Source of the DNA: a virus
Reading direction: 5' to 3' (one strand)
DNA length: 64,000 bases
IMG/VR virus record: IMGVR_UViG_3300027906_000009
Coordinates: 27,315 to 91,314 of that record
Each line of letters begins with the position of its first letter. Within the stretch, counting starts at the first letter, position 1. Made by a program: the position numbers and the translations under genes. This document shows positions 40,301 to 48,155 of this stretch, piece by piece. A model generated the notes under the pieces. The model worked only from the letters and a program-made list of their open reading frames with translations, was not told the DNA's origin and did not search any database.

Positions 40301-43300
40301 TCAAAAGTTTGTCCATCCTTGTGGAGGCCGGTAGACTGTTTCCACCACTGGCTTGCAGGGTCTTCAAAATTTCTTTGCCACCAATTTTTTTTGTAAGAAT
40401 TCCCTTCAGATTTGCCTTTTTTGGTTACTGGCTTTAGCCCTGAAGTGTACTTTGATAAGTATTTAGAGGACAAATGCTTGTCCATATTAATGCCTATATC
40501 TTTACAGGCGCCGCGGCCGTCGTCAAGTAAACTGCCAAAAGCTTGAGTCCATGGTCCGTCGCCAATTGGAAGCCGGTCTCCTGATTTGTTAGTCATCTTT
40601 AGAATATTACTTATGTAATTAACAGTTCTTGGCCTAGTGAATGTTTTTGAAATTCTTCCGTTGTTCCGGATCTGTGCTTCGTCAATAAACATTTTTGCCG
40701 TTATGGCGGCGGGCGCGCTGGCGCCGGGGGCGTTGGCGGTGCCTTTGAATGGTGCTTCGACTACTAGTTTTGTAATTTTTTTTCCTATTAGGGGTCCAAA
40801 TCCAGCGCTGGACTCATCATAAACAAATTGAAATGAAAAATTTAACATAATATCATTTGGTCTGTTTTCAAGTGCGCCGGCGATGAATTTTTGCATCCCG
40901 CCGCGTTTAGTTTTTATCAGAGTTTCAACATCAGAGACAAATTCACTAAGCAAAGATCCTTCGTTGTTTGGTTCAAAATTACTTCGAGGGTCTATATCTA
41001 ACCCTTCTGAAAGGGCTATATCATATGATTCTGATAAGTCTTTTTTTACTATTTTTATACGTTCTTTTAAATTTACAAGAGGAATCTTTAGGGTGTTACT
41101 TTGTTGTAATTCTCTATATTTTTTCTTATCCTTATCACTCAAGGTGCCTGATATAGTTCCATCATCAAATGCGGCCATCTGCTTAAACTGTTCATCGGTT
41201 GCAGAAGTTATATCATTCATATCTCCCATAGTGGCACCTAGGACAGAATCGACGCCCAAACCAGGCAGAGACATCACAGCTTTAGTATATGTATAATCAT
41301 CTCCGCCTAAAGTATTCACACCTAAAAATTCCGAACCTGCAGAAGAGGCCGCGGCGTTCATATCAAATGGCCCTAAGGAGCCTAAATTCACCTCGCCCGG
41401 GCCAGTGCCCATATCTTGCTCTTTATATCCGTCCTTTAGGCGCCTGACAATCTCTCTTCTTCTTTTCCTTGCATGCATACGCCAGTCGTCAAGAGTACGC
41501 TGAGAATCCCCCGAAAGGTCTGCGCAAAAGAGATCTGCAGGAGACGGGGAATCTCCTGCGGGATCTCCTTCTCCAGATTCCTCTCTGATAACTTCCCCGT
41601 CTAATATAAAATTTAATTTTTCTGCATTTATGTGAAAAAGGGCCCTATATGTTTGCCCTGTTCTTAAGGACGGCGTCCTATATTCTATAAATTTTATTAA
41701 AGGATCAGTTCGACCAATATTACTTATGTCCCTCCATGATTGATAATTGTTTTTATCTTCATCAGAACTGCTTTGTAATATATCATCTGTGGTGAGTACC
41801 CAAAAGTTTCTGGACTTTTCAGATTGAGTTGGCTCTTTCTCAAACTCTTGTTTTAAGTATTTTATTTGTTCTTTAAGTGTTTCATATTTTTCTAAACACG
41901 CCACTTCCTCGTTGTTAAGCTGTAGATGTTCTGACCCTTTGATATCCACTGTTGGTAAAAGCATCTGAACAGACTGATCATTGATGTTTTCCTCGTAATA
42001 TACTCCGTCGTATGATACCGTGCGACCCTTTATTCTACCTTCGTCATCATAGTCTATATACTTTTTTATATATTCTATATCACAACCATTTGGCATTTCG
42101 TCTGAAAGTCCCCAATTAAATAATTGATCGACTTGTGGATTGCGATCGCCGCCTGAAAAGTCATTATTAAGCTGTATTTGCTTAATTTCAATATCTTGCT
42201 GTATTTTTACGAATCTTGGTATAGCCATCTTCATGGCTTTGTTGGTAGATGATGGATATATTCCTGAATGTTCTGGTTCCGGTGTTGGTCTGACATTGCC
42301 AAACTGGGCTGATTGAAATGATGATAAGTATTGTTCGTTTGCAGGAATACACCAAATGTCTGGTTTTTCATAAAAGTCTAAAACTTGTCTTAGGGCCCTG
42401 TTTTCCAGATTAACAATTGTCTGCTCATCATACTGTGGGAATGGACCGCATTGCTCTAAAACAAAATCAGTTTCCGTGAAATGTCCAGTTGTAAATTTAT
42501 CGATATAAAATGGTTCTGGATTTGTAAACGGATCTGGGTAAAAGAAGCGTTTTAATGATTGTTCTCTTTGGTCCGAGGTTGGCATCAAAGAGTCCAATAA
42601 TTCTGAATTATTTAATACTTTAATTGCAGATGAATATAAAATACTCTTTTGGTCGTAAATCACATTATATTCTAAAGATGCATACCTGTAATCGAAATTA
42701 GTCGCGGAGTCGTCAGCACGTACCCAATTTCTACGTTCATCGACATGAGCCTTATATCTAGCCAAATCATATTCATTATTATATTCTAATGCATATCGCT
42801 CTAACTGGTCGGCATGCTGCGGATCGGTCGCTAAATATCCAGATGTTTTTAAATCATCAATAGTTTGACCGTAGGAGCCTCTTTGGGCTTCTTTTGCTAG
42901 AACTTCGGGGATTATATCTACGACCGGGCCGTTTTTATGAACTGCTGGTATATGATTATACCCTTGAAGACCGATAATGGTATGGGGCCTCCAGCCATGC
43001 ATAACCGCCAAAGTGGCTTCGAATAAGTTACCAACCTCTTGGTTGAAAAGATCTAACATTGCTGTCAAAACGCGGAGTATGACGCGGTCGTATCTTTCTC
43101 CATCGCGCATTTCAGGAAAATATTCCTGCTGATCATATTCTTCTCCTAAGGGGTCCGGCTCGTACCACGCCGCGTCTTGTCTCTCATCCAATCGCTGACC
43201 CTCGTATGTAGTATCCTTACCTTCCGGCGCATAAGCAATGTCCTTCCAAGTGCCGCGGCTTGCTGGGTCTTTTTCTACGTCTTCTGCAGTTTTTCTTCTA

Positions 43301-43665
43301 TTTGCTAATATTCCTCCTATACCATATTTCTCGAACAAATAACAAGTTATTAAAAACTGATTTTTAATTTGAAAGGCTAGTAGTGCTGATTTAAGTGAAT
43401 CATCAAAAGTAGCAGCCTGCATTAAAGAAATTGGGCGCCCTGTATTACAATCAAACCAACGCTGTGAATCTAACGGGATTGAAGGGTCAAGAGGAGTATT
43501 CATAGGATCCAAATCTGGCCTTGAGGCCTCTAAACCATCAAGATCTTTTATTATATTTAAAGCTATTTTTATAGCTATTATATCTTTGCCGACTTGTCCA
43601 AATACTCTCGGCCCGAATGGTAAAGTTCCGTTCTCATTTATTATTTCTATTCTATATGGTCCCAT
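34312..43665 (-). CDS. Giant virion protein (3117 residues), probable baseplate/tail component
   Basis: A second giant gene. No enzyme motif was found. The first 130 residues (FGQVGKDIIAIKIALNII, then FDDSLKSALLAFQIKNQF) have the rhythm of a peptidoglycan-binding helical bundle, a weak suggestion only. A Pro-rich hydrophobic stretch (LPDLYLPPFPKVPIWGQYP) near residue 1180 is followed by hydrophobic helices that could sit at or cross a membrane during infection. Acidic helical segments dominate the rest. AGGTGA precedes the ATG. It lies between a gp25-like gene and smaller baseplate-type genes, so tail or baseplate assembly is likely, but whether it is a tape-measure, hub or wedge part cannot be told from this sequence. 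Confidence 0.75.
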   Translation of the reverse strand: MGPYRIEIINENGTLPFGPRVFGQVGKDIIAIKIALNIIKDLDGLEASRPDLDPMNTPLDPSIPLDSQRWFDCNTGRPISLMQAATFDDSLKSALLAFQIKNQFLITCYLFEKYGIGGILANRRKTAEDVEKDPASRGTWKDIAYAPEGKDTTYEGQRLDERQDAAWYEPDPLGEEYDQQEYFPEMRDGERYDRVILRVLTAMLDLFNQEVGNLFEATLAVMHGWRPHTIIGLQGYNHIPAVHKNGPVVDIIPEVLAKEAQRGSYGQTIDDLKTSGYLATDPQHADQLERYALEYNNEYDLARYKAHVDERRNWVRADDSATNFDYRYASLEYNVIYDQKSILYSSAIKVLNNSELLDSLMPTSDQREQSLKRFFYPDPFTNPEPFYIDKFTTGHFTETDFVLEQCGPFPQYDEQTIVNLENRALRQVLDFYEKPDIWCIPANEQYLSSFQSAQFGNVRPTPEPEHSGIYPSSTNKAMKMAIPRFVKIQQDIEIKQIQLNNDFSGGDRNPQVDQLFNWGLSDEMPNGCDIEYIKKYIDYDDEGRIKGRTVSYDGVYYEENINDQSVQMLLPTVDIKGSEHLQLNNEEVACLEKYETLKEQIKYLKQEFEKEPTQSEKSRNFWVLTTDDILQSSSDEDKNNYQSWRDISNIGRTDPLIKFIEYRTPSLRTGQTYRALFHINAEKLNFILDGEVIREESGEGDPAGDSPSPADLFCADLSGDSQRTLDDWRMHARKRRREIVRRLKDGYKEQDMGTGPGEVNLGSLGPFDMNAAASSAGSEFLGVNTLGGDDYTYTKAVMSLPGLGVDSVLGATMGDMNDITSATDEQFKQMAAFDDGTISGTLSDKDKKKYRELQQSNTLKIPLVNLKERIKIVKKDLSESYDIALSEGLDIDPRSNFEPNNEGSLLSEFVSDVETLIKTKRGGMQKFIAGALENRPNDIMLNFSFQFVYDESSAGFGPLIGKKITKLVVEAPFKGTANAPGASAPAAITAKMFIDEAQIRNNGRISKTFTRPRTVNYISNILKMTNKSGDRLPIGDGPWTQAFGSLLDDGRGACKDIGINMDKHLSSKYLSKYTSGLKPVTKKGKSEGNSYKKNWWQRNFEDPASQWWKQSTGLHKDGQTFEGNENDAFKLAGKVQTVGDLYDQFLDKIDLASLLCDYLKCIKMPTVNLKLPDLYLPPFPKVPIWGQYPNQWKFLKEQLAKLLYQLLLNFISTLIDSLVSPFCEEQLREFIAAGSSAGGPIFDQALAQSLTNLGDAVEKDKAESAKKAFGDVAKIVTGNELCGLMAGQTLDAAGMSMVRRVTSEGMQTEMTDDEVANFFQVLGSYVPDNLCEQISQITAFETSQAPDCSDIASELQSIRNRLQAGDGDCVTSEELQRVLDKAERDLKNTENSLREFSGMEIGSMVPPGFGIGNPNAIINTLPDFLERELQTTAENVFMSAKLAYQGTLSTYVPYMSISTADHPDATKEATYFTDNELIMEANSTRLALYGTALEQSSFMSKAEVLKQELTKQEYDDLIGSASDYEEYMLTPQEVQQFILRDEKLKEDIDIGILEIENYKEILESDDQMYQNAGVLNLDVTQAQRNSFVTNAKSDPSIIFDTSADLALELFLPYEQREEIYGIAGRPRDASIKTLQRDYTLDIYRPEFYISDLDLDGLTISDRYINLYDSDVPDLVKLSAEGSILRDIEKFKIRYNVERFKKWMNTFKQDDDGKIFQLLYPEPWTGPWRRVGAMLYGNQEEKWQYEARTKEGVLISSRLEEDRIGDPSIDPREHNGHFAYEIRDEPYTTEQFNFGRESNRMHTYSDEEYFDLDHKNKRHSSFIVNLNLHMVNNYIKLIREQYAVYLGTAHWRPYRNKRSALEGIKNPTESGLQQKIITDQNIKVLLNQSEDFGVADGIVINETKPLGSLKKTWEKMREDASTRIEKLKEYGKIEITAFQAKMLYTMFETEEIEYVDPDTGGVQKRKVHVKYAVTPTTDPQTGEKYIPFICAQHSQAGRESNYFNITDSQGITKLTYSVFSKTSEGDQYHPRKLSYEEYVRKVNDPENEDMFVLSTIACANDPDGIGPAQDPGSRSSYPWHPHVLGLNSTAEIDWPIATTDYAGGPFTAMTEEVVKEIAYLQGLITAEQRADLTKAIGMHYGGENIYDRMHGFVEKTAINNPDLLKAISDRVRLLSGDLETALENRPSQISEKHLLMMQKFIRTEKFIAPELSGLQIRDHVPRPSDLKIKLEFNVTDSYSPSIVFTQKPAKKNQDRFDISVESDFHILQSRKNPAGKINSRYFKQFKYCESIPDRITKFNERGEDKYFSKNEAFSKIVTNSLKNNGISTDTLTSAAHSGLYTDVYKDVTETVFQNMGNSFRESPLFDEEYAGQLHNRLAAEVNIDEENKCIRNRYGLTSDSVLDFNKIILSDAKKEYYKEASKPENSAFNQTIDSVGPLEKSLQNLALVAFVRVCLIDTLLKGGLAFSDWDIEPVITEPLYKDYIIYHVKLELDRNRNCKHLWRDILERTTGITNTDLALKSLIEEELIKLPDYSKQVFNPNTSDEDGIDWYTKNYIPVCEPSSFLGPTTIQGAPGLLYSAAQEVIGPGRTQSKVYEKNTSNFIIETYVSLSGKIITKEIIEDPNIRANTNTNGLGLRLSDKFNQNSEETGEMIVSTASFNMLIERINNVFDTEVLRDIFENSTIKHGSRLNLLAVSNFDSSLIPTGEDQSGTFNISGPWPNDVFSDNAMREICNIEDIRSGDISRTQRAYRVWVRSTGYLEDNLALSIPLVKHERVIDLESCESILKDGMDREISRNFIVQKLKEKQEYRDLFETIFPIKRYMGMYSIMSSSILGGYNKLPTTFESCKQSISFLMKLCSTSAREQWGLIPLKPDQYQKTLTDQFPADPTKASCFGFPGGEFFLQMLEDLAKLALQFPSIIFRGIARVLDPAYQEMREHYLNCDLRRIESAHEDNPYGDFGWKSIAWEGTMDDTTTAGLLLPRGDTPDQRNKEKGAYAPITPIAALDVVYAVTSSWRKLPARLGKTTLKTLAYIYGGNLPFLDMSRGFNIPCLNPEDADDWKKGNKYDVGKYGRYGHALSLWTALALSTPALKSDMILKKANCRVINNEEIPSEECEDY

Positions 43666-43693
43666 TTTTTGTCACCTATGTCTATATTAATAA

Positions 43694-44743
43694 TTATGTT
43701 ATAGTAACATATTTGCTAAATATACAATCCTGATGGTATTGATTTAAGTAAGTTGTTTCCAAAGTTGGTACATTATATACTTTGGAAGCGTTGACTAGAA
43801 TTAATTTAGCCATGTCTTGTATCTGTTTTATTTGATTCGCTGCTTGATTAATCGGGTTACATGTAGATGCGCCAAAGGGGCCGACATATATCTCGTTTGC
43901 AAACATATGATTTATAGCTTTTTGTTCAGTAATATAACTATTCATCAATTGGAGTATATCTTGAATATATTGGACCACATCTTGCATCATCTTTGAAACC
44001 TTGTCTCCGCGGAGAGCATAAGTTTGCCCTCTGGTTCCTACTCCATTTTTAGCTACAAGGTGTATCTTCCCAGAATCATTGATTGGATATCCATTTGAAT
44101 CTAATCTAGTTTCAACATCCCCTCCGGCCACAAGATAAATATCTCTTCTGGAGTGTGCTCTGATCCTGTCTGCTTTTAATACGATTGCGCTGCAAGGGTT
44201 TTTATCATCCATAAAGCCAGAAAATTGTTTTTTTATTTTAAAATAATCATCTACTTTGCACATTTGTGAAATATAGATTCTGGCCGCGTCCATCACAAAC
44301 CCAAGATGTGGATGATCATGAGTAAGTGTGACATTGCTTTTTAAATTTTGGTCGTGTCTCGTAGTGTAATGAGGCATGAGCTTTTCTGGAAATTTATCAT
44401 ATATTCTCTTGTCAATTGCGTATGGAGCGCCTCGGCCGACTATAATGTCGATGGCGCCGGCGCCCATGTGTGTTGAGTAGCCCGATTCTTCTGAATCTGA
44501 AAAATCTTGATTTGGATCTTCTTTCGAATTCGGACCGAAGGGGTACCTATCTCTACCCATTACAATTATTGTATTATTATTAACTTCTCCTGTTCCAAGC
44601 GACGCGTCGGGTTCGATTATTTTATCACCCGCTCTTTTCGCGAATATTGGTACAGGCTCTGATAATGATGATTTACCCAGCCCATTCCAACCTTTCATGT
44701 ACCTTTCATCTTCTATGTGATATTTAATCTTTTCTTTTTTCAC
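43694..44743 (-). CDS. Probable baseplate/spike-region virion protein
   Basis: A 349-residue protein with Gly/Asp-rich loops (MGRDRYPFGPNSKEDPNQD, HMGAGAIDIIVGRGAPYAID) and a beta-prism-like stretch (ADRIRAHSRRDIYLVAGG) that recalls repetitive spike or hub proteins. The last 100 residues are helical. The start is GTG with a strong AGGAG seven bases upstream. It follows the 222-residue gene by 17 bases and precedes the 3117-residue gene. I recognise the general type from large marine phages, but no biochemical role is known; a gp5-like hub/spike function is a guess from position. Confidence 0.7.
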   Translation of the reverse strand: MKKEKIKYHIEDERYMKGWNGLGKSSLSEPVPIFAKRAGDKIIEPDASLGTGEVNNNTIIVMGRDRYPFGPNSKEDPNQDFSDSEESGYSTHMGAGAIDIIVGRGAPYAIDKRIYDKFPEKLMPHYTTRHDQNLKSNVTLTHDHPHLGFVMDAARIYISQMCKVDDYFKIKKQFSGFMDDKNPCSAIVLKADRIRAHSRRDIYLVAGGDVETRLDSNGYPINDSGKIHLVAKNGVGTRGQTYALRGDKVSKMMQDVVQYIQDILQLMNSYITEQKAINHMFANEIYVGPFGASTCNPINQAANQIKQIQDMAKLILVNASKVYNVPTLETTYLNQYHQDCIFSKYVTIT

Positions 44744-44760
44744 TTTTTCTCCTGTCTATT

Positions 44761-45429
44761 TCAACCTGACTTTGGTTTTGAGGCTGCTTGAGAATATATC
44801 TTGTCAATTCTTGCTATAAATTTAGTTACCGAATTTTTTTGAACTGAAATTTTTACAACATCGTTAAATCTCGGTTCAGTATTTGCCGATGCAAAGAAGG
44901 CAACTGGATGCATAGAGATTTTTGCTGCTTCTAACCGTGCTGCATCAATGTTTTTTTGATCTGTAGACTTCTTCTCCGCGGCTTTGTCTCTTTCTGGCTT
45001 GGGCGTATTTGCTGAAGTTTCTGATGCTGCTTTTGTTAAGGCTGAGGTGAAATCTTGTAATTTATTAATATCAATATCTGGCAGTATTGAACTAAACTCT
45101 TCCACCCAGACATGACATTCATAATATGTAATGCCGGACCGGCTGGTTTGACCCGCCTTGACACCCTGAACTTCTTGATTAATTGTTTTATGAAGCCACG
45201 TTTCTGAATGTATTCTGTCGAAAGCTGTTGAGTCCATTGGGCGGACGGAAAGGATCACTCCCAGTAAACGATCTTCTACCGCGTTACCATCTAAGTCCTT
45301 CTTCACCGTTTTTAACATATGCTGGAGTTTCAACGATGGTGAAGTATATACTGGTGGGGTAGTAGCGGCGTTTGGTCCCGGGGCATGAGTTACTGATGTT
45401 GGGGTTTTTGAACTGTCTCCGTTTGCCAT
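44761..45429 (-). CDS. Virion-associated protein, unknown
   Basis: A 222-residue protein. It starts with a low-complexity Thr/Pro/Ala stretch, has a central beta-rich part (LLGVILSVRPMD, SGITYYECHVWVEEF), then a Lys/Ala/Asp-rich linker and a C-terminal segment (MHPVAFFASANTEPRFNDVV) that could be a small OB-like barrel. A strong AAAAGGAG precedes the ATG. It sits between the 98-residue helical gene and the spike-region gene in a tight operon, so a baseplate hub role is possible but unproven. No enzyme motif is visible. Confidence 0.65.
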   Translation of the reverse strand: MANGDSSKTPTSVTHAPGPNAATTPPVYTSPSLKLQHMLKTVKKDLDGNAVEDRLLGVILSVRPMDSTAFDRIHSETWLHKTINQEVQGVKAGQTSRSGITYYECHVWVEEFSSILPDIDINKLQDFTSALTKAASETSANTPKPERDKAAEKKSTDQKNIDAARLEAAKISMHPVAFFASANTEPRFNDVVKISVQKNSVTKFIARIDKIYSQAASKPKSG

Positions 45430-45431
45430 GA

Positions 45432-45728
45432 TTATTTCTCCTTTTCGTTGATTAGATCAAAAAGGTCTTGCCTCTCTTCCTCTGAGATTTTTTCATCTTT
45501 TGAGTTTCTTTTTTGCATCAATGAGGCTAATTTAACCAATTGTTCATTGGATCTTTGCAAGGTCTCAAGGTACTTTGCAGCTATTATTCCAAATTCCCTA
45601 TGTCGATCCTCTCCGACTTGCATGTGTTTCATCAAACTCATTAACAAAGTTTTTGTAGCCGCTCGGTCATCAACAATATTTTGTGTCGCATCATCGATAA
45701 ACGACTCTAATGATTTTTTACCACTCAT
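45432..45728 (-). CDS. Small helical protein, unknown
   Basis: A 98-residue protein that appears fully helical and strongly charged (ATKTLLMSLMKHMQVGEDRH, then LQRSNEQLVKLASLMQKRN and an acidic end). No cysteine, membrane segment or known motif. The start follows the sigma-factor gene by nine bases, with AGGT about 11 bases ahead, a weak binding site. It could be a scaffold, chaperone or regulator; size and helical content resemble small tail-assembly proteins, but this is not evidence of function. Confidence 0.65.
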   Translation of the reverse strand: MSGKKSLESFIDDATQNIVDDRAATKTLLMSLMKHMQVGEDRHREFGIIAAKYLETLQRSNEQLVKLASLMQKRNSKDEKISEEERQDLFDLINEKEK

Positions 45729-45737
45729 AATAATATA

Positions 45738-46421
45738 CTACCTGTTCCACTTTGTTTTAAATGTTCTATATTTTTCTCTGAGTTTATTCAAATTATTAAC
45801 CACTTGCTTTGTATTTAAACCTGTCAACTCTCTTAAATATAGATAGACTGCTTTTTTATTAAATATTTCTATATCTTCAATATTATGAAGAAGTACTTTG
45901 ACGGCCTCTAATACTGCTTTTTCATTTTCTTTTAAATTTCCCGTATCCCATTTATCAACTTGTTTCAAAAGACAAAGCCAAAATTCAGCCTCTGCTCTGT
46001 CACTTAAATAATCTTGAGCTTTTCCCGCGGCGCCTAGGGCATCTGGGCCTCCAGTTTGTACTATATTTTCGTAAGAAACTTCTTTTCTAATTTTTTTTGA
46101 ATTTTGCTTTACTTTGTGAATAAACCAATTTTTAGTTACAACTGAAAAGTAAGAGAATGCTTTTGATCCTTTGTTCGGGTCGTATTTATCTAATATTGTT
46201 GTTAACCATATTTTACAATCATCTCTTAAATAGTCTATATTTGGTAAATTATTGAATTTATAAGTGAAGATTATTTTGTTTACCATTTCATCAAAAGCAG
46301 GTTGAATAAGTGTCATATAAAGTTTTGATTTTTCCTGTCTGCTTGAGGAAAGTGCGTATCTCACGATTGCATCTTCATGAACTTTTGTAAAATAATTATT
46401 TTTTGTTCTCTTTTTCCTCAT
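45738..46421 (-). CDS. Late-transcription sigma factor, T4 gp55-like
   Basis: A 227-residue protein related to the minimal sigma factors of T4-type phages. The central stretch YDPNKGSKAFSYFSVVTKNW followed by FIHKVKQ is the conserved region 2-like core that recognises the late -10 box and contacts RNA polymerase. Basic N-terminal residues and a helical C-terminal part complete it. Length (T4 gp55 is 185) is slightly greater. AGGA lies five bases before the ATG, inside the end of the upstream gene (26-nt overlap). It should redirect host polymerase to structural genes; T4 late promoters are TATAAATA, which also occurs here but not more often than base composition predicts. Confidence 0.83.
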   Translation of the reverse strand: MRKKRTKNNYFTKVHEDAIVRYALSSSRQEKSKLYMTLIQPAFDEMVNKIIFTYKFNNLPNIDYLRDDCKIWLTTILDKYDPNKGSKAFSYFSVVTKNWFIHKVKQNSKKIRKEVSYENIVQTGGPDALGAAGKAQDYLSDRAEAEFWLCLLKQVDKWDTGNLKENEKAVLEAVKVLLHNIEDIEIFNKKAVYLYLRELTGLNTKQVVNNLNKLREKYRTFKTKWNR

Positions 46422-46710
46422 CTATTCCTATATTATCTTTCAACTCCTCATTTAAAACGAGGTCTAAATTTTCTAACTTATCGATAAGCTCTGAAGTGTG
46501 TTGTAGTAGAGCCCTAAGTGTCTCATCTCCATAAAATGTTTCTAAACCATAAATTGTCTCAAGGTGTGCACGAAATTCTTCTATTAAATCACTAACTGAA
46601 AATATGTCTTCGTTTATCACTTTTATTGTTTTTAAAAGCCACCTAACATAAAATAAAGATAAACCACTAAAAATTAATGAAAACAAAAATAAATAAAACC
46701 ATATACTCAT
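46396..46710 (-). CDS. Membrane-anchored small protein, conserved in T4-like marine phages
   Basis: A 104-residue protein with one N-terminal transmembrane helix (residues 4-24, ending FYVRWLLK), then an acidic helical domain with the stretch HLETIYGLETFYGDETL. I recognise this as a family commonly seen in marine T4-like phages, often near the late sigma gene; no function is known. The ATG has only a weak GAG nine bases ahead. It overlaps the sigma gene by 26 nt, suggesting coupled expression. The topology would place the acidic domain in the cytoplasm. Confidence 0.72.
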   Translation of the reverse strand: MSIWFYLFLFSLIFSGLSLFYVRWLLKTIKVINEDIFSVSDLIEEFRAHLETIYGLETFYGDETLRALLQHTSELIDKLENLDLVLNEELKDNIGIDEEKENKK

Positions 46711-46712
46711 AT

Positions 46713-46964
46713 CTAAAACTCTTTTTCTTTCAATAAAATCTTTTCTTTTTTCATTTCTTCTTTTGCATCATTTATATATTTATTTACTATTGACCCGGGC
46801 TTGGGAACACCAAAGGAAGGAGTTTTATCGACAATTGATAATGAAGGAACTTTAAAAATATTATCAGAATCACAAAATAAGCATGTTTGTTCTTCAAAGG
46901 ACATAGGGTGTTTTATTTCGAACTCTTCACAACAATCATTGCATTTGTAGCAATAAATAGGCAT
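46713..46964 (-). CDS. FmdB-type zinc ribbon protein
   Basis: An 83-residue protein beginning MPIYCYKCNDC, the signature of FmdB-family putative regulators. Zinc ligands are the N-terminal Cys pair (C8, C11) and a CLFC pair about 16 residues later. The C-terminal half is a charged helix. ATG at 46964 is chosen over an upstream TTG because it overlaps the previous stop as TGATG and fits the family's MPxY start. Such proteins are frequent in large phages near late genes; a role in transcription is presumed from the family name but has not been demonstrated. Confidence 0.75.
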   Translation of the reverse strand: MPIYCYKCNDCCEEFEIKHPMSFEEQTCLFCDSDNIFKVPSLSIVDKTPSFGVPKPGSIVNKYINDAKEEMKKEKILLKEKEF

Positions 46965-47170
46965 CAATCAGTATCCAAATTTTCCGATATTTCAGGGTTG
47001 AAAGATTGATTTCCTACCTTAAAAGTTGGCGGGTTTTGAACCGTGAGTTCTTCATTTTCATTCTGTTTAAACACAAAATCCTTCAATGTTGGCACTATAT
47101 CACTTTGTTCTAGCAATGATTTTTGCAATGCCATCATGATGGCCCCCATTGCCTGATTAGATAATTTCAT
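46964..47170 (-). CDS. Small conserved phage protein of unknown function
   Basis: A 68-residue protein (MKLSNQAMGAIMMALQKSLL, then SDIVPTLKDFVF and a short NPPTFKV stretch), which matches my memory of a small family recurrent in marine T4-like phages with no assigned function. Its first 20 residues form an amphipathic helix. A strong AAGGAG site lies ahead of the ATG, and an extended -10 promoter lies just upstream, so this gene probably heads the operon that continues through the FmdB-like protein, sigma factor and virion genes. Confidence 0.75.
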   Translation of the reverse strand: MKLSNQAMGAIMMALQKSLLEQSDIVPTLKDFVFKQNENEELTVQNPPTFKVGNQSFNPEISENLDTD

Positions 47171-47192
47171 TATAACTTCTCCTTTTTAAATA

Positions 47193-47203
47193 ATTGTATC
47201 ACA
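47193..47203 (-). promoter_or_regulatory. Probable extended -10 promoter heading the sigma/virion operon
   Basis: Read on the minus strand, TGA precedes TACAAT, giving an extended -10 element in the 53-base gap after the pyruvyltransferase gene. The -35 region 17 bases upstream is TTTAAA, a weak match. The start of transcription would be about 16 bases before the AAGGAG-ATG of the 68-residue gene. The gap has no hairpin, so the upstream glycan operon may also read through. Confidence 0.5.
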
Positions 47204-47223
47204 ATAAGTTCTTAATTTAAACA

Positions 47224-48138
47224 TTATTTAAAGTTAATAGCTTTACCGAAGATAGGTTCCAATTGTTGCAAATACATTGGTAACCATTTTTTTCTAATAT
47301 CTATAATATTTTTTGAGTTTTCAGCGCAATTAAATTTTTCAAAAATATCATATAATTCGTCATGTGTGCACACAACGGACCCAAATTTTGAAGCGGTTGA
47401 GGCCCGGGCATCGTGTGCTATTGTTATACTTGGGATTCCGAAGGTGGCTGCCCAGCCTGAGCCGTGGATTCTAGTTCCCACAACTAAATCAAAATTCTTA
47501 TAAAACTCAAAATAGTCATTCATATCGGATGAATATAAAACATCCCAACCATTGTTTATTGCCTCTGCATAATCCACATAACTATGGCATATAACTGTAG
47601 GGTTATATTTATTTATAAACTCCTTACTTATTCTATTAACTTGTTCTGCCGGCGAACAGATATACCTAGAGTTTGCCTGGTAGCAGAAAGCTATTTTTTC
47701 TTTTTTTGTTACAATACTGGGGTCCATTTCAGTAACTGCATATATAGAAGGGCAAGGCGCTACGATCGAATTGGGAATCATACCAGCAGCGTTGTCTCTT
47801 GCAAATGCGATTGTGGCTGAAGAGTAAGGCCGGTCGCTTCGATATGGAAGGCCTCCGACACCTATATAAGAAAAAGGGACCCCATGAGATGATATAAGTC
47901 TGTATAAGTCGTCGTTAGGGCTTTCATAATATTCTGGTGAGCCTGCAAATACTATATGATCGATAATTTCATCTCCCACACCAAAGGTGTAACTGTTGTC
48001 TCCTTTCCTGTCCGGTTTAAAGTGTGGGTGTCTATTAAACATAATAAAGGTATGTGCTCCTAATAAGTTTCTGACCCCTTTTAGTATTAATTCGTCTCCC
48101 GGGTTCCACTGTTTTGTCGTTGAGAATGCTATTTTCAT
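47224..48138 (-). CDS. Polysaccharide pyruvyltransferase-like protein
   Basis: A 304-residue member of the pyruvyltransferase/GT-B-like family that ketal-links pyruvate to sugars or acts as a related transferase. Visible are an N-terminal NPGDELILKGVRNLLG nucleotide-fold loop, central YIGVGGLPYRSD, and the C-terminal signature TRIHGSGWAATFGIPSI, typical of PF04230 members. AGAGGAGT precedes the ATG. It is the last gene of the glycan cassette and follows the oxygenase gene by 17 bases. The donor and acceptor cannot be read from the sequence; pyruvate-modified surface sugar or virion glycan is the likeliest product. Confidence 0.75.
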   Translation of the reverse strand: MKIAFSTTKQWNPGDELILKGVRNLLGAHTFIMFNRHPHFKPDRKGDNSYTFGVGDEIIDHIVFAGSPEYYESPNDDLYRLISSHGVPFSYIGVGGLPYRSDRPYSSATIAFARDNAAGMIPNSIVAPCPSIYAVTEMDPSIVTKKEKIAFCYQANSRYICSPAEQVNRISKEFINKYNPTVICHSYVDYAEAINNGWDVLYSSDMNDYFEFYKNFDLVVGTRIHGSGWAATFGIPSITIAHDARASTASKFGSVVCTHDELYDIFEKFNCAENSKNIIDIRKKWLPMYLQQLEPIFGKAINFK

Positions 48139-48155
48139 GTTATATTACTCCTCTC

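Noticed and set aside
45738-46421. Sigma-like protein as a host-type sigma70 or ECF factor
   Set aside because: It lacks a recognisable region 4 and matches the short gp55 core instead.
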